A stretch of DNA of 48,927 nt from an uncultured Trichormus sp. (GCA_936914905.1 CAKZGI010000330.1:1-48927); one strand, 5' to 3'. Counted from the stretch's first letter, positions 27,323-37,344 are shown. The notes: a model not told the origin generated them from the letters alone. A program made the numbers and translations.

Positions 27323-28906
27323 ATGCGTGTTTTGCTAGTTTATCCAATATTTCCCAAAACCTTTTGGTCCTATGAAAAAATCCTAGCACTGGTAGACAGA
27401 AAGGTTTTGTTACCACCATTGGGTTTAGTCACAGTAGCAGCAATTTTGCCCCAAGAGTGGGAATTTAAACTTGTAGATCGTAATATCCGGGCTGCCACCG
27501 AAGAAGAATGGGCATGGGCAGATATAGTCATATTCTCGGCTATGATTGTCCAAAAACAAGACTTACTAGATCAAATTCGGGAAGCAAAAAGACGTGGTAA
27601 GTTGGTGGCTTTGGGTGGACCCTATCCCACATCTACACCCCATGAAGTAGAAGCAGCAGGGGCAGATTTCCTAATCTTGAATGAAGGAGAAATCACTTTA
27701 CCCATGTTTGTGGAAGCTGTACAAAAAGGTGAAACATCTGGAGTTTTCCGCGCTACAGAAAGACCTGATGTCACAGGTACACCCATTCCCCGCTTTGATT
27801 TATTAGAATTTGATGCCTATGATATGATGTCGGTGCAGTTTTCCCGTGGTTGTCCCTTCCAGTGCGAATTTTGCGACATCATTGTATTATATGGACGTAA
27901 ACCCAGAACCAAAACACCCGCACAACTGTTAGCAGAATTAGATTATCTGTATGAGTTGGGTTGGAGACGTGGTGTATTCATGGTAGATGATAACTTTATT
28001 GGCAACAAACGCAATGTGAAATTGTTGCTGAAAGAGTTAAAAGTTTGGATGGCTGAACATCAATATCCCTTCAATTTTGACACAGAAGCTTCCATTGACT
28101 TGGCACAAGATGGAGAGATGATGGAGTTGATGGTTGATTGCGGATTTAAAGCAGTATTTTTGGGTATTGAAACACCAGATGAAGATAGTTTACAACTAAC
28201 TAAGAAATTCCAAAATACTCGCAGTTCTTTAACTGAGTCTGTAGAAACTATCATTAAAGCTGGACTGCGGCCAATGGCTGGGTTTATTATTGGTTTTGAT
28301 GGTGAAAAAGCAGGTGCAGGCGATCGCATCGTCAGATTTGCAGAACAAGCAGCCATCCCTTCTACCACCTTTGCTATGTTACAAGCATTACCCAACACTG
28401 CATTGTGGCATCGGCTAAAAAAGGAAGGCAGACTGCGGGAAGATAAAGACGGAAACATTAATCAAACGACATTGATGAATTTTATTCCCACCCGTCCCCT
28501 AGAAGAACTTGCTAGGGAATACGTGGAAGCTTTCTGTGCTTTATATGACCCAGTGGCATATTTAGATCGCACCTATCGCTGTTTCTTAATGTTAGGTTCT
28601 CCTGAATGGACAGCACCAGCTAAAACGCCAGAATGGGTAGTTATCAAAGCACTCCTAATTGTAATTTGGAGACAAGGTCTTAAACGGGAAACCCGCTGGA
28701 AATTCTGGCACCACTTCTTTAGCATTCTCAAGCATAACCCCAAAGTAATTGAACAGTACGTTTCTACTTGCGCCCACATCGAACATTTTATGGAATATCG
28801 GCAAATTGTGCGGGATGAAATTGAAAGTCAATTAGCCGCTTATTTAGCCCAAGGTGCAGAAAAACCTTATATTCCAGAAAAGGAAAAAGTAGAAGCGGTA
28901 GTTTAG
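27323..28906 (+). CDS. B12-binding radical SAM protein (DUF4070 type)
   Basis: A 527-residue protein. Residues 1-140 form a cobalamin-binding-like Rossmann domain (MRVLLVYPIFPKTFW, LVALGGPYPTSTPHEVEAAG). The radical SAM core follows, with [4Fe-4S] ligands Cys177, Cys181 and Cys184 in RGCPFQCEFCDII, then FMVDDNFIGN and GFIIGFDGE. The C-terminal 150 residues match the DUF4070 extension common in cyanobacterial members. Related enzymes carry out methylations or rearrangements such as hopanoid or lipid modification; the substrate here is unknown. ATG 27323 follows GAGGGG; the GTG at 27308 is less likely. Intact. Confidence 0.9.
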   Translation: MRVLLVYPIFPKTFWSYEKILALVDRKVLLPPLGLVTVAAILPQEWEFKLVDRNIRAATEEEWAWADIVIFSAMIVQKQDLLDQIREAKRRGKLVALGGPYPTSTPHEVEAAGADFLILNEGEITLPMFVEAVQKGETSGVFRATERPDVTGTPIPRFDLLEFDAYDMMSVQFSRGCPFQCEFCDIIVLYGRKPRTKTPAQLLAELDYLYELGWRRGVFMVDDNFIGNKRNVKLLLKELKVWMAEHQYPFNFDTEASIDLAQDGEMMELMVDCGFKAVFLGIETPDEDSLQLTKKFQNTRSSLTESVETIIKAGLRPMAGFIIGFDGEKAGAGDRIVRFAEQAAIPSTTFAMLQALPNTALWHRLKKEGRLREDKDGNINQTTLMNFIPTRPLEELAREYVEAFCALYDPVAYLDRTYRCFLMLGSPEWTAPAKTPEWVVIKALLIVIWRQGLKRETRWKFWHHFFSILKHNPKVIEQYVSTCAHIEHFMEYRQIVRDEIESQLAAYLAQGAEKPYIPEKEKVEAVV

Positions 28907-28972
28907 GATATTCTAGAATTAGACGCAAAGGCAAAAAGAGTAATCTATGTATACTTTGCGTCATCATTAATA

Positions 28973-29074
28973 ATGAAAGCTTTCATCAAACGAGGGCTTA
29001 TCACTCAAGTTCTGGAAAGTTCTTTGGGTTTACTAACAGAAGAACAACACTTCTTATGTTTGGGAATAAATTAG
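28973..29074 (+). pseudogene. Short coding remnant
   Basis: It reads MKAFIKRGLITQVLESSLGL then LTEEQHFLCLGIN-stop, continuing after the stop as ERFIDKLNNFYH. Composition suggests a decayed gene, but I do not recognise the family. Just upstream, GACGCAAAG and CTTTGCGTC (28922-28962) form an inverted repeat that could act as a weak terminator for the radical SAM gene. Confidence 0.35.
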
Positions 29075-29127
29075 GAACGATTTATAGATAAATTAAACAA
29101 CTTCTATCACCAATCACCAATCACCAG

Positions 29128-30351
29128 CTATAGGTGCAAAACGAAAACTTCCTCACCAGGACAAACCAAAGTTTTACCCACAGGTAACACAGCCAAAGCA
29201 CTTGTTTGCGATAAATTAATTAAATTACCCGAACTATAATTACCCTCGGCTTTGTGAAATTGATAAACACCATTTACCAAATGTAACTTACCCCAAATAT
29301 AAGTTTCCATCTTACCATTTGACTGTAATTCTGAATGCGATCGCACTTTCAAAAATTTCCCTTCCCAACCTTTAGAAAGTCCCGCCAGTTTTTTAATTGT
29401 TGGTTGTACAAACCGCCAGCAAGTAACTAAAGGAGAAACAGGATTTCCAGGTAAACCAAAGTATAATGAATTGGGGAAAGTTGCAAAAGTCAGAGGTTTT
29501 CCCGGACGCATTTGCACAGAGCTAAAGTGAACTTTTGCCCCCAGAGACACTAAAATCTTATCTATGTAGTCATAATCGCTCACAGATATACCACCAGTAG
29601 AAAGAACTATATCAGCGTTGGCGAGTGCATAATCTATAATTTCTTTTAAAGTCGTAGGATCATCCTTAACAATTCCCAACAGTAACACTTCCGCACCCAG
29701 TTCCCTTACCAAAGTAGCCAAAGCATACTGATTAGAATCAACAATTTGGCCAGGTTTGAGCATTTCTTCCGGCATCACCAACTCATTACCACTGGAAAAA
29801 ATCGCCACACGGGGACGACGGAAAACACAGACTTGCTCACGTCCTGCCGCAGCTAAAACCGCAATTTCAGAAGCAGTTAAACTAATACCTGCGGGTAAAA
29901 GTTCCTTTCCAGCTTGGTAAAAATCACCCTTGCGTCTAACAAACTCTTCTGGTTGAGGTGCAGCAAAGATAAAAACGCGGTTTTCTTCCTGGTGAGTCCT
30001 TTCCTGCATAATAACAGTATCCGCACCTGTTGGCATCACCGCACCTGTAACAATCCGCGCCGCTTCTCCTGGTTTAATAGTCACTTGGGGTTGATATCCG
30101 GCAGGAATTTCTTCCAAAACTGTCAAAATAATGGGTTTATCAGCCCTTGCTTGCTCCACATCTGCATAACGCACAGCATAACCATCCATTGCCGAATTAT
30201 CCCAATGGGGAAAATCGAAGGAACTGGTAACAGGAGTGGCTAAAATACGATTATTTGCCATCAACAAATCGACAAATTCTATATCCTGCTGGTTATCCAG
30301 CGGTTGTATAGCATTTAAAATAGTAGCTTCTGCATCTCTGACTGACAGCAT
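29128..30351 (-). CDS. moeA: Molybdopterin molybdenumtransferase
   Basis: Inserts molybdate into adenylated molybdopterin, the last step of molybdenum cofactor synthesis, used by nitrate reductase and others. The 407 residues follow MoeA order. The N-terminal part has HWDNSAMDGYAVRYADVEQA and GEAARIVTGAVMPTGADTVI. The central MogA-like domain has VAIFSSGNELV, LSTGGISVSDYDYI and MRPGKPLTFA with GLPGNPVSP. The C-terminal domain IV begins near residue 330. Start MLSVRDAEATIL. Length and all key blocks are intact. It lies convergent to the radical SAM gene. Confidence 0.96.
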   Translation of the reverse strand: MLSVRDAEATILNAIQPLDNQQDIEFVDLLMANNRILATPVTSSFDFPHWDNSAMDGYAVRYADVEQARADKPIILTVLEEIPAGYQPQVTIKPGEAARIVTGAVMPTGADTVIMQERTHQEENRVFIFAAPQPEEFVRRKGDFYQAGKELLPAGISLTASEIAVLAAAGREQVCVFRRPRVAIFSSGNELVMPEEMLKPGQIVDSNQYALATLVRELGAEVLLLGIVKDDPTTLKEIIDYALANADIVLSTGGISVSDYDYIDKILVSLGAKVHFSSVQMRPGKPLTFATFPNSLYFGLPGNPVSPLVTCWRFVQPTIKKLAGLSKGWEGKFLKVRSHSELQSNGKMETYIWGKLHLVNGVYQFHKAEGNYSSGNLINLSQTSALAVLPVGKTLVCPGEEVFVLHL

Positions 30352-30745
30352 ATTTAATAATTGATGATAGTTTTGGATATTTTAATCTAGTGTTGTGCAA
30401 CTTCTATAGGTCTTACGCAAGTGTCACAATTAAGTTTCTTATAGGATGGTCAGATGACGTCACTGGTTTAATCGGAACTTTGGGAATTAATCATTAATTT
30501 TGTCACCGTTTAAACCTAATCCTATGATGTGATTTGCGGCTTTCATCCCTTGCCTGAAGGCTAAGGTGTACACATAAGTCCTACCTGTCTTCATTTCAGC
30601 CTATTTTCCTATAAGATGCGATCACTAATTTGTACTATTTTGTGCTTCTTCTTTAACTAAGTCCTGAACTCTACTATATCGCTTTAATATTAAAGACACC
30701 GGCAACAATTCTTTTCATACACCTATACATAAATACTTATTCTAC
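30352..30745. other. Intergenic region with repeat-like ends
   Basis: No gene. TAGGTCTTACGCAAGTGTCA near 30410 and the reverse complement of TAGGACTTATGTGTACACCT near 30556-30580 face each other about 150 bp apart. They share TAGG-CTTA-G, like the ends of a decayed MITE. The last 80 bp are the leader of the next gene. Confidence 0.45.
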
Positions 30746-31234
30746 ATGACCATAGTTAAAACACCCCAAAAACACTATCCCAAGGCAGAAATTACCCGTC
30801 TAGGCATGGCACTGGTAATAGGTTTTCTTGGTGCATGGTTGGTCAGTTCTCTGTTGGGAAGCAATGATCTAGGTATTCAATTTGCCCAAATCTTTGTTTT
30901 TATTCTCACTTGGATGGTTTTGCGGGTTTTAATCGTCTATAACAATCAGGGACAGAGTTTACGAAGATGGGCGTTTAATTTAAAAGTTCTAGAAGTTGAC
31001 CATGGGCAAATAGTCAGCAGAATACCTGTACTTCAGGTATTATTGCAGCGTGAGGGGATTATTTGCTTTCGTTGCTTCTTAGGCTCAATTTTTTTGAGGA
31101 ACATAATAGCCAATCCCACTGCTATACTGCTAGTGCTTCCCCCAGAGATTGACTGTGGTGTAGCCTTGTCAGATACTCAGATGCGACTACTCAGATGGGA
31201 CAGCCTTTCCATGACCGCTATGCTAAAACTATAA
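30746..31234 (+). CDS. RDD-like membrane protein
   Basis: A 162-residue protein with two membrane helices (about 20-38 and 46-64) followed by NNQGQSLRRWAFNLKVLEVD and further hydrophobic segments. The short polar motif after helix two, G-Q-S-x-x-R-x-x-x-x-L-x-V, recalls RDD-family membrane proteins, though the classical Arg-Asp-Asp is not evident. It lies 138 bp upstream of rpmG in the same direction. Function unknown; family assignment tentative. The frame is intact. Confidence 0.6.
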   Translation: MTIVKTPQKHYPKAEITRLGMALVIGFLGAWLVSSLLGSNDLGIQFAQIFVFILTWMVLRVLIVYNNQGQSLRRWAFNLKVLEVDHGQIVSRIPVLQVLLQREGIICFRCFLGSIFLRNIIANPTAILLVLPPEIDCGVALSDTQMRLLRWDSLSMTAMLKL

Positions 31235-31372
31235 TCGTTTCGTCAATTGTTTCGTCACGGCGCGGCTATTCGCTGGATTTAAAATTTAAGCGATTAGTTG
31301 GAAAAGTGCAGCGAAATGTGAGAAGATAGTCATTTGTGTTAAATCTCTCCCGGCTTTACTGTTTGTAAGATT

Positions 31373-31567
31373 ATGGCTAAGAGTAAAGGTGCCCGCATAA
31401 TAGTGACACTAGAATGCACCGAGTGTCGTACTAACCCAGACAAGCGTTCTCCAGGCGTTTCTCGGTATACCAGCACCAAGAACCGTCGGAACACCACTGG
31501 CCGCTTAGAACTGAAAAAGTTCTGTACCCACTGTAATAAACACACTGTTCACAAGGAAATCAAGTAA
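31373..31567 (+). CDS. rpmG: 50S ribosomal protein L33
   Basis: A 64-residue protein of the large ribosomal subunit. [20 protein letters not shown] contains the first zinc-knuckle CxxC and [13 protein letters not shown] the second, so this is the cysteine-containing, zinc-binding form. Length and sequence are typical of cyanobacteria. It is two bases from rpsR and evidently in one operon with it. Confidence 0.98.
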   Translation: MAKSKGARIIVTLECTECRTNPDKRSPGVSRYTSTKNRRNTTGRLELKKFCTHCNKHTVHKEIK

Positions 31568-31569
31568 AG

Positions 31570-31785
31570 ATGAGCTATTACCGTCGTCGCCTGTCGCCAA
31601 TTAAGCCAGGAGAACCAATAGATTATAAAGATGTTGATTTATTGCGTAAATTTATCACTGAGCGTGGTAAAATATTGCCCAGGCGGATTACGGGGTTGAC
31701 ATCTCAGCAACAGCGTGAATTAACATTAGCAATTAAACGCGCCCGGATTTTGGCATTGTTGCCATTCATCAACGCAGAAGGCTAA
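31570..31785 (+). CDS. rpsR: 30S ribosomal protein S18
   Basis: A 71-residue small-subunit protein: [20 protein letters not shown], then [20 protein letters not shown] and the C-terminal basic helix [19 protein letters not shown]. Standard cyanobacterial length. Cotranscribed with rpmG just upstream. Confidence 0.98.
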   Translation: MSYYRRRLSPIKPGEPIDYKDVDLLRKFITERGKILPRRITGLTSQQQRELTLAIKRARILALLPFINAEG

Positions 31786-32097
31786 GAAAATTTTGGATTT
31801 TGGATTTTGTATTGGAGATAATGATCCAAATAAGTAACGTTTCCATTATAATTAAACGTTTACTTTCAGTCCAAAATCTAAAATTCGATTCAGGTTAAGG
31901 GAGTGTATAATAACATTCCAGATTTCAAATCCAAGGAGTTGGGTGATAGGGAACAGAGAATAGGTAATAGGGAACAGGTAAGAACTTTATCTCTTCACCA
32001 ATTACCAAACTAAACCAAACCAACCATAGGTAACTTAAGTTACTAGTCATTCAATCCAAAATCTAAAATCTAAAATTACTAAAGAAGTGCGAGAGTT
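31786..32097. other. Intergenic region with short direct repeats
   Basis: It contains several partial copies of CCAAAATCTAAAAT / TTTTGGATTTTGGATTT and a GGGAACAG...GGGAACAG pair, typical low-complexity spacer of heterocystous cyanobacteria. No gene or terminator is clear. Confidence 0.5.
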
Positions 32098-34149
32098 GTG
32101 GAGAAGGGGACGCTAGTTGAATTTAGGGTTCAAGGCGATCGCCGTCTGGGAGTGGTAGATCGTCCAGACGGAAAGACCCGTTGGTTTGTAGTAGATGAAC
32201 GAGGTCAATCCCACAGCCTCGCGCCTCGACAACTAACCTATACAGTAAACGGGGAAACTTACAAGCCCTCAGATATTGCCCAATTTTTAGAACAAGTCAA
32301 ACCGTACCTAGATCCATCTAGCTTAGAAGTGGCTTGGGAATTATTGGTGGAAAATGGAGAAACAGTCACCCATGTCCAAATGGCTAATTTGCTGTTTTCA
32401 GAATCTGAACCGCCATACTGTTACGCTGCTCATTACTTGTTATCAGAAGACAAACTCTATTTCAAGCAAAAAGGTGAAGCTTATGAACCCCGCAGCGTAG
32501 CACAAGTAGCAGAACGTAAGCATCAAATAGAAGTAGAAGCGCAAAAAGCCAAGGGACAGCAGGAATTTTTAGCGCGTGTAGAACAGGCACTCAAGGGTGA
32601 AGCAGTAGAATGGCAACGGCAAGACCGTCAGCGTTTGGAAGCATTAGAAAAGTATGCGTCCTTAGTGGCAGATATTGTCCGGACGGGGGTAAACTCCGAT
32701 TCTTCAGCCCGCGCTTACCCACCTCCAGCCCCAGTCTTAGAAACGATGAATATACTGGGACGTTCTGGTACACCTCCAGCAGCCTTTCAACTGTTGATCG
32801 ACTTGGGTTGGTGGGGTCCGCATGAGAACCTGTTCCTGCGTCGTTCTTCAATTCCCGTCCAGTTTCCCAACAAGGTATTAGAAGTGGCGCAACAACGCTT
32901 GGATTTTCTGCCAACTGACTTAGATGCAAATCGACTGGATCTAACTCATCTCAAGGTATACACAATTGATGATGAAAGTACCACGGAAATAGATGATGGT
33001 CTAAGTTGGGAAGTATTACCAGATAGACAGGAACGGCTATGGGTGCATATTGCTGACCCTACGCGGTGGTTAATGCCAGAAGATGAATTAGATTTAGAAG
33101 CCAGAAAGCGGGGAAGCACTGTTTATTTACCGACGGGGATGATTCCCATGTTCCCGGAGGTACTAGCAACTGGTCCGATGAGTTTGGTACAGGGGAAAAT
33201 TTGTTACGCCCTCAGCTTCGGCATAGTTTTGGACGAAACTGGGGCTGTAGAAGATTACTGTATTCATCCCAGCTTGATGAAGCCTACCTATCGTCTCACC
33301 TATGAAGATGTAGATGAGATGCTGGAATTAGGGGTAGAAGCAGAACCAGAAATTGCTGCGATCGCAAATTGGGCAAAAAAGCGCAAAACCTGGCGATATA
33401 ACCAAGGAGCCATCAGCATCAATATGCCAGAGGCAATGATTAAAGTCAAAGGCGATGATGTCAGCATAGATATTTTAGATGATTCCTCCTCCCGGCAATT
33501 AGTCGCCGAAATGATGATTCTTGCGGGAGAAGTAGCCGCACGTTACGGTCAAACCCATAACATTCCCCTACCCTTCCGTGGTCAACCCCAACCAGAACTA
33601 CCACCAGAGGAAGAATTACTCCTACTTCCCGCAGGCTTTGTTCGTGCTTGTGCCATGCGTCGGTGTATGCCCAAGAGCGAAATGAGTATTACTCCTGTGC
33701 GTCATGCTGGTTTGGGACTAGATACCTACACCCAAGCAACTTCACCAATTCGTCGTTACAGCGACCTATTAACCCACTTCCAACTCAAGGCACACCTGCG
33801 GGGTGAAGATTTGCCCTTCTCAGCCGAACAACTCAAAGAAGTGATGATGACCGTCACCACTACCACCCAAGAAGTGACAATGGTGGAACGACAAACTAAC
33901 AGATATTATGCTCTAGAATATTTGCGTCGTCATCCTGAACAGATATGGCAAATCACAGTTTTGATGTGGTTACGAGAAGATAGCAATTTAGCATTAATTC
34001 TGTTAGAAGATTTAGGTTTACAATTGCCAATGGCCTTTAGAAGGACGGTCAATTTAGGAGAACAATTATTAGTGAAAGTGAGCCTTGCTGATCCACAGAA
34101 AGATATGATTCAGTTTCAAGAAATAATTTATCAAGAAGCTGCTCTTTAA
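32098..34149 (+). CDS. Ribonuclease II/R-family exoribonuclease
   Basis: A 683-residue 3'-to-5' exoribonuclease of the RNB family, acting in RNA turnover and rRNA/tRNA processing. Residues 1-60 are a small beta-barrel (LVEFRVQGDRRLGVVDRPDG). The RNB catalytic domain has metal-binding Asp residues in TIDDESTTEIDDGLSWEVL (about 288-305), WVHIADPTRW, and the conserved TSPIRRYSDLLTHFQLKAHL near 550-570. It begins with GTG (MEKGTLVEF). Gene order rpmG-rpsR-RNase II is typical of cyanobacteria. Shorter than E. coli RNase R and lacking its long N-terminal cold-shock domains. Intact. Confidence 0.93.
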   Translation: MEKGTLVEFRVQGDRRLGVVDRPDGKTRWFVVDERGQSHSLAPRQLTYTVNGETYKPSDIAQFLEQVKPYLDPSSLEVAWELLVENGETVTHVQMANLLFSESEPPYCYAAHYLLSEDKLYFKQKGEAYEPRSVAQVAERKHQIEVEAQKAKGQQEFLARVEQALKGEAVEWQRQDRQRLEALEKYASLVADIVRTGVNSDSSARAYPPPAPVLETMNILGRSGTPPAAFQLLIDLGWWGPHENLFLRRSSIPVQFPNKVLEVAQQRLDFLPTDLDANRLDLTHLKVYTIDDESTTEIDDGLSWEVLPDRQERLWVHIADPTRWLMPEDELDLEARKRGSTVYLPTGMIPMFPEVLATGPMSLVQGKICYALSFGIVLDETGAVEDYCIHPSLMKPTYRLTYEDVDEMLELGVEAEPEIAAIANWAKKRKTWRYNQGAISINMPEAMIKVKGDDVSIDILDDSSSRQLVAEMMILAGEVAARYGQTHNIPLPFRGQPQPELPPEEELLLLPAGFVRACAMRRCMPKSEMSITPVRHAGLGLDTYTQATSPIRRYSDLLTHFQLKAHLRGEDLPFSAEQLKEVMMTVTTTTQEVTMVERQTNRYYALEYLRRHPEQIWQITVLMWLREDSNLALILLEDLGLQLPMAFRRTVNLGEQLLVKVSLADPQKDMIQFQEIIYQEAAL

Positions 34150-34397
34150 TATGGTGATTGGTAATTGGGGATTTGTTCCCCATCATCCTGTCCATTCTGC
34201 TGTAATTTCTTCAACACCTCATCAGTAAACGTATTTTTCCCGGCTTCCAATTCCGTTACCCAGCCTTGTCGTTGTGCTTTGGTATCTTCATCACTAGCCC
34301 ACTTAATATAAGCCTCAAAATCCTCAATAGCCGCTGGATAACCTGTCAACGCCCTTGCTATACCACGACTATAGCTTGTTTTTCTCAGTGCACATAA
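34146..34397 (-). pseudogene. 3' remnant of a TPR/caspase-type protein
   Basis: The minus strand reads LCALRKTSYSRGIARALTGY, then PAAIEDFEAYIKWASDEDTK and QRQGWVTELEAGKNTFTDEV to a TAG at 34146. This matches the conserved C-terminus of large cyanobacterial TPR-containing proteins (pattern SRG-x-ARALTG, AIEDFEAF, QRQ-x-W-x-x-x-L-x-AGKNPFT). No start codon is plausible and the upstream side is cut off by the leader of the next gene, so only about 83 codons remain. It overlaps the RNase stop by four bases on the opposite strand. Confidence 0.65.
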
Positions 34398-34424
34398 GTT
34401 ATCACTATAAAAAATGATGAATTT

Positions 34425-35729
34425 ATGAAACTCAGTCTGTGCATGATTGTCAAAAACGAGGAAACCAACCTACCAAAATGCTTGCAAAGTGTGGAAGATG
34501 TGGTAGATGAAATTGTAGTCCTCGATACAGGTTCCAGTGATCAAACAATCCAAATCGCTGAACAATTCGGCGCTAAAGTGCATTATTTCGAATGGTGTAA
34601 TAATTTTAGTACGGCTCGTAATGAAGCTTTAAAATATGTTACGGGAGACTGGATTTTAGTGTTAGATGCTGATGAAAGTCTAACACCAGAAATAGCGCCC
34701 TATTTGCAAGAAGCAATTAATATCCAAGATTATTTATTAATCAATCTCGTCCGTCAGGAAATTGGTGCGACTCAATCACCGTATTCTCTGGTTTCTCGAC
34801 TATTTCGCAACCATCCCAAGATTAAATTTGATCGTCCATATCATGCGTTGGTTGATGATAGTATTGCAGCAATTTTAACTAAAGAGACTTATTGGCAAAT
34901 TGGCTATTTACCAGAGGTAGCTATTCTTCATGCTGGATATCAAAAAGCTACAATTAATCAGCTGCATAAATATGCTAAAGCCGCAGTTGCAATGGAGGAA
35001 TTTTTTGCTGCAAATCCTTATGATGCTTATATTTGCAGTAAGTTGGGTGCTTTATATGTGGAAATGGGGAAAATTAATCAGGGAATAGAATTATTAAATC
35101 AGGGATTAAGTCAGATGATTGGTAATCAATTAAACCAGTCAAATAATCGGGTTCACAAAGATAAAATCGGTTTAAGGGGGTTTCAAAATTCTCAATCAAG
35201 AAAAGTTGGAAGTTCTCTTGGTCAAGATATTAAGGAAACTAATTATGATATTTTGTATGAATTACATTATCATTTAGGAATTGCTCATACAAATTTTCAA
35301 AATGTAGACCAGGCAATTTCCCATTATCAAGCTGCTGTAAAGTTACCGATTTATCCTCTTTTAAAGTTGGGAGGATATAATAATTTAGGTAATTTGTTAA
35401 AGGCATCAGCTGATTTTATAGGGGCAAAAAATGCTTATGAAACGGCTATCAAAATTGATCCTAGTTTTGTGACTGGTTATTATAATTTGGGGATGGTCTG
35501 TAAAGCTATGGGTTCGTTGGTTGAAGCCATTGATTGTTATGACAAGGCTATCCAATTAAATCCTTATTATGCAGAAGCTTATCAAAATTTGGGAGTAGTG
35601 CTACTGAAAGTGGGTGATGTGGAAACTAGTTTAGCAGCGTTTGAATATGCGATTGCACTCCATGAACAAAATAATCCCCAGGAAGCACAACGTCTCCGTC
35701 AAGGGTTACAAGACATGGGATTGAAATAA
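34425..35729 (+). CDS. Family 2 glycosyltransferase with C-terminal TPR repeats
   Basis: A 434-residue protein. The N-terminal GT2 domain opens LSLCMIVKNEETNLPKCLQS, followed by EIVVLDTGSSDQT, the aromatic FEWCNNFSTARNEAL and the DxD-type VLDADE. This resembles the SunS/WaaE-like branch of GT2. From about residue 280 on, tetratricopeptide repeats appear (YNLGMVCKAMGSLVEAIDCY, AYQNLGVVLLKVGDVETSLA). Such enzymes glycosylate proteins or lipopolysaccharide cores; the substrate is unknown. It begins at ATG 34425. Intact. Confidence 0.88.
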   Translation: MKLSLCMIVKNEETNLPKCLQSVEDVVDEIVVLDTGSSDQTIQIAEQFGAKVHYFEWCNNFSTARNEALKYVTGDWILVLDADESLTPEIAPYLQEAINIQDYLLINLVRQEIGATQSPYSLVSRLFRNHPKIKFDRPYHALVDDSIAAILTKETYWQIGYLPEVAILHAGYQKATINQLHKYAKAAVAMEEFFAANPYDAYICSKLGALYVEMGKINQGIELLNQGLSQMIGNQLNQSNNRVHKDKIGLRGFQNSQSRKVGSSLGQDIKETNYDILYELHYHLGIAHTNFQNVDQAISHYQAAVKLPIYPLLKLGGYNNLGNLLKASADFIGAKNAYETAIKIDPSFVTGYYNLGMVCKAMGSLVEAIDCYDKAIQLNPYYAEAYQNLGVVLLKVGDVETSLAAFEYAIALHEQNNPQEAQRLRQGLQDMGLK

Positions 35730-35877
35730 TTCGTAATTCATAATTACTTATTTTCTCCTCTACTCCTCTTCTTCCCTGTAACCTTTAACCTGTAAGCTTT
35801 TCCCTTTTACCCCTGGAGAAATTAATTGGAGAAGGTTATAGGTGATTGGTGATTGGTGACAGAAGGTAAATTTATTC

Positions 35878-35911
35878 TGCCCCATCTGCCCCATCTGCCC
35901 CATCTGCCCCA
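35878..35911. repeat. 9-bp tandem repeat
   Basis: The unit CTGCCCCAT is repeated three times plus a partial copy, followed by CCCCAGT-type 7-mers. It lies between the two convergent genes and codes for nothing. Confidence 0.88.
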
Positions 35912-35929
35912 ATCCCCAGTCCCCAGTCC

Positions 35930-37096
35930 CTAAATTCGAGAACGTACAAATTTGTCTAACCTATCCATTCCCTTTTCAATGGTCGCCATATCAGTAGCGT
36001 AGGAAAGGCGAATGTTGTTATCAGCACCGAAAGCTACTCCGGGAATAACTGCAACTTGATGTGCTTCCAACAAAGCGTTGCAAAATTCCAGAGATTTTAA
36101 ATCGGTTTTGCTGATATCAGGGAATAGGTAAAAGGCACCGTCTGGTTTAGGACAACTCAAACCAGGAATGGCGTTAAGTCTTTCAAACATTACCTGACGA
36201 CGTTTAGCGAAAGCCTGACGCATTTCTTCTACACAGTTTTGAGAACTTTCCAAAGCTGTGATCGCTCCATATTGAGCAAAGGTACACACATTTGATGTAC
36301 TATGCCCTTGTATGGTACTAGCAGCTTTAATAATTTCTACAGGCCCTGCTAAATAACCAAGTCGCCACCCAGTCATTGAGTAACCTTTAGCAAAACCGTT
36401 ACTAATTAAGGTGCGGGAAAAAATTTCTTTCCCTAGAGAACCTATGCTGATATGTTCTGCACCATCATAGAGAATTTTTTCATAAATCTCATCAGACACA
36501 ACTAAGATATCTGCATCAACTATCACCTTCGCTAAGGCTTTAATTTCCTCTGGTGTGTACACCATCCCTGTAGGGTTAGATGGAGAGTTGAGGATAAATA
36601 ACTTAGTTTTTGGGGTAATGGCTTTTTTTAGCTGTTCTGGGCTAATTTTGTAGCCTGTGGAAGCATCAGTTTCGACGATTATAGACTTACCACCTACCAA
36701 AGTTACCATTTCGGGGTAACTTAACCAATAAGGTGCAGGGATAATTACCTCATCACTGGGGTCAATGAGTACCACAATCAAATTGTAGAGAGAATGCTTA
36801 CCGCCATTGGTAACAATGACATTCTCTGCTTTATAATCCAGACCATTATCGGTTTTTAGTTTGTGCGCGATCACTTCCCTTAACTTTGGTTCACCACCCG
36901 CCGCTCCATACTTGGTTTTACCTTCATCCAAAGCCTTCGCAGCTGCGGCTTTGATATGTGCTGGGGTATCAAAATCTGGTTCTCCAGCACTAAAACTACA
37001 AACATCTATACCCTCTGCTTTCATGGCTTTAGCTTTAGCTGCGATCGCTAAGGTTATGGAGGGTGTCACCTGACTTACTCTTGCTGCCAGCTTCAT
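35930..37096 (-). CDS. Pyridoxal-phosphate aspartate aminotransferase (class I)
   Basis: A 388-residue fold-type I aminotransferase, closest in pattern to the prokaryotic aspartate/prephenate aminotransferases. [20 protein letters not shown] is followed by [11 protein letters not shown] at the active-site mouth and [26 protein letters not shown] holds the PLP-contacting Asn, and [19 protein letters not shown] holds the Schiff-base Lys. RLSYATD carries the C-terminal substrate Arg. It transfers amino groups between aspartate and 2-oxoglutarate (and possibly prephenate) in the cytosol. Intact. Confidence 0.94.
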   Translation of the reverse strand: MKLAARVSQVTPSITLAIAAKAKAMKAEGIDVCSFSAGEPDFDTPAHIKAAAAKALDEGKTKYGAAGGEPKLREVIAHKLKTDNGLDYKAENVIVTNGGKHSLYNLIVVLIDPSDEVIIPAPYWLSYPEMVTLVGGKSIIVETDASTGYKISPEQLKKAITPKTKLFILNSPSNPTGMVYTPEEIKALAKVIVDADILVVSDEIYEKILYDGAEHISIGSLGKEIFSRTLISNGFAKGYSMTGWRLGYLAGPVEIIKAASTIQGHSTSNVCTFAQYGAITALESSQNCVEEMRQAFAKRRQVMFERLNAIPGLSCPKPDGAFYLFPDISKTDLKSLEFCNALLEAHQVAVIPGVAFGADNNIRLSYATDMATIEKGMDRLDKFVRSRI

Positions 37097-37203
37097 TCTA
37101 CTTATTTAGGTAAATCTCTATCTTATATTCTTATATAAGGATAATATAAGGATATCCCAGAATCCCAGTCGAGATTTGCTTTTTCTAAATTCCTGCAAAT
37201 GGT

Positions 37204-37257
37204 TAGTACCAACGTTAATTAAAAATCAAAAATTAGAAATGAATACAGCATAAGCTT
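37204..37257. repeat. Diverged copy of the TAGTACC...TAAGCTT dispersed repeat
   Basis: TAGTACCAACGTTAATTAAA and GAAATGAATACAGCATAAGC parallel the copies at 7666 and 15497, with several substitutions. The surrounding spacer 37097-37344 also has short TATAAGGAT direct repeats near 37130-37153 and no gene. Confidence 0.5.
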
Positions 37258-37344
37258 TTCAGAAATTTGGAATGGGTGGTTTACAGCAGATAGCAGATTA
37301 ATGAGGTACAGAATCTAAATTGAAACCAAGACAGCAAGAGAGTT

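Noticed and set aside
30352-30745. Molybdenum-cofactor riboswitch upstream of moeA
   Set aside because: The region is on the correct side, but I could not recognise the conserved stems; repeat-like ends explain it better.
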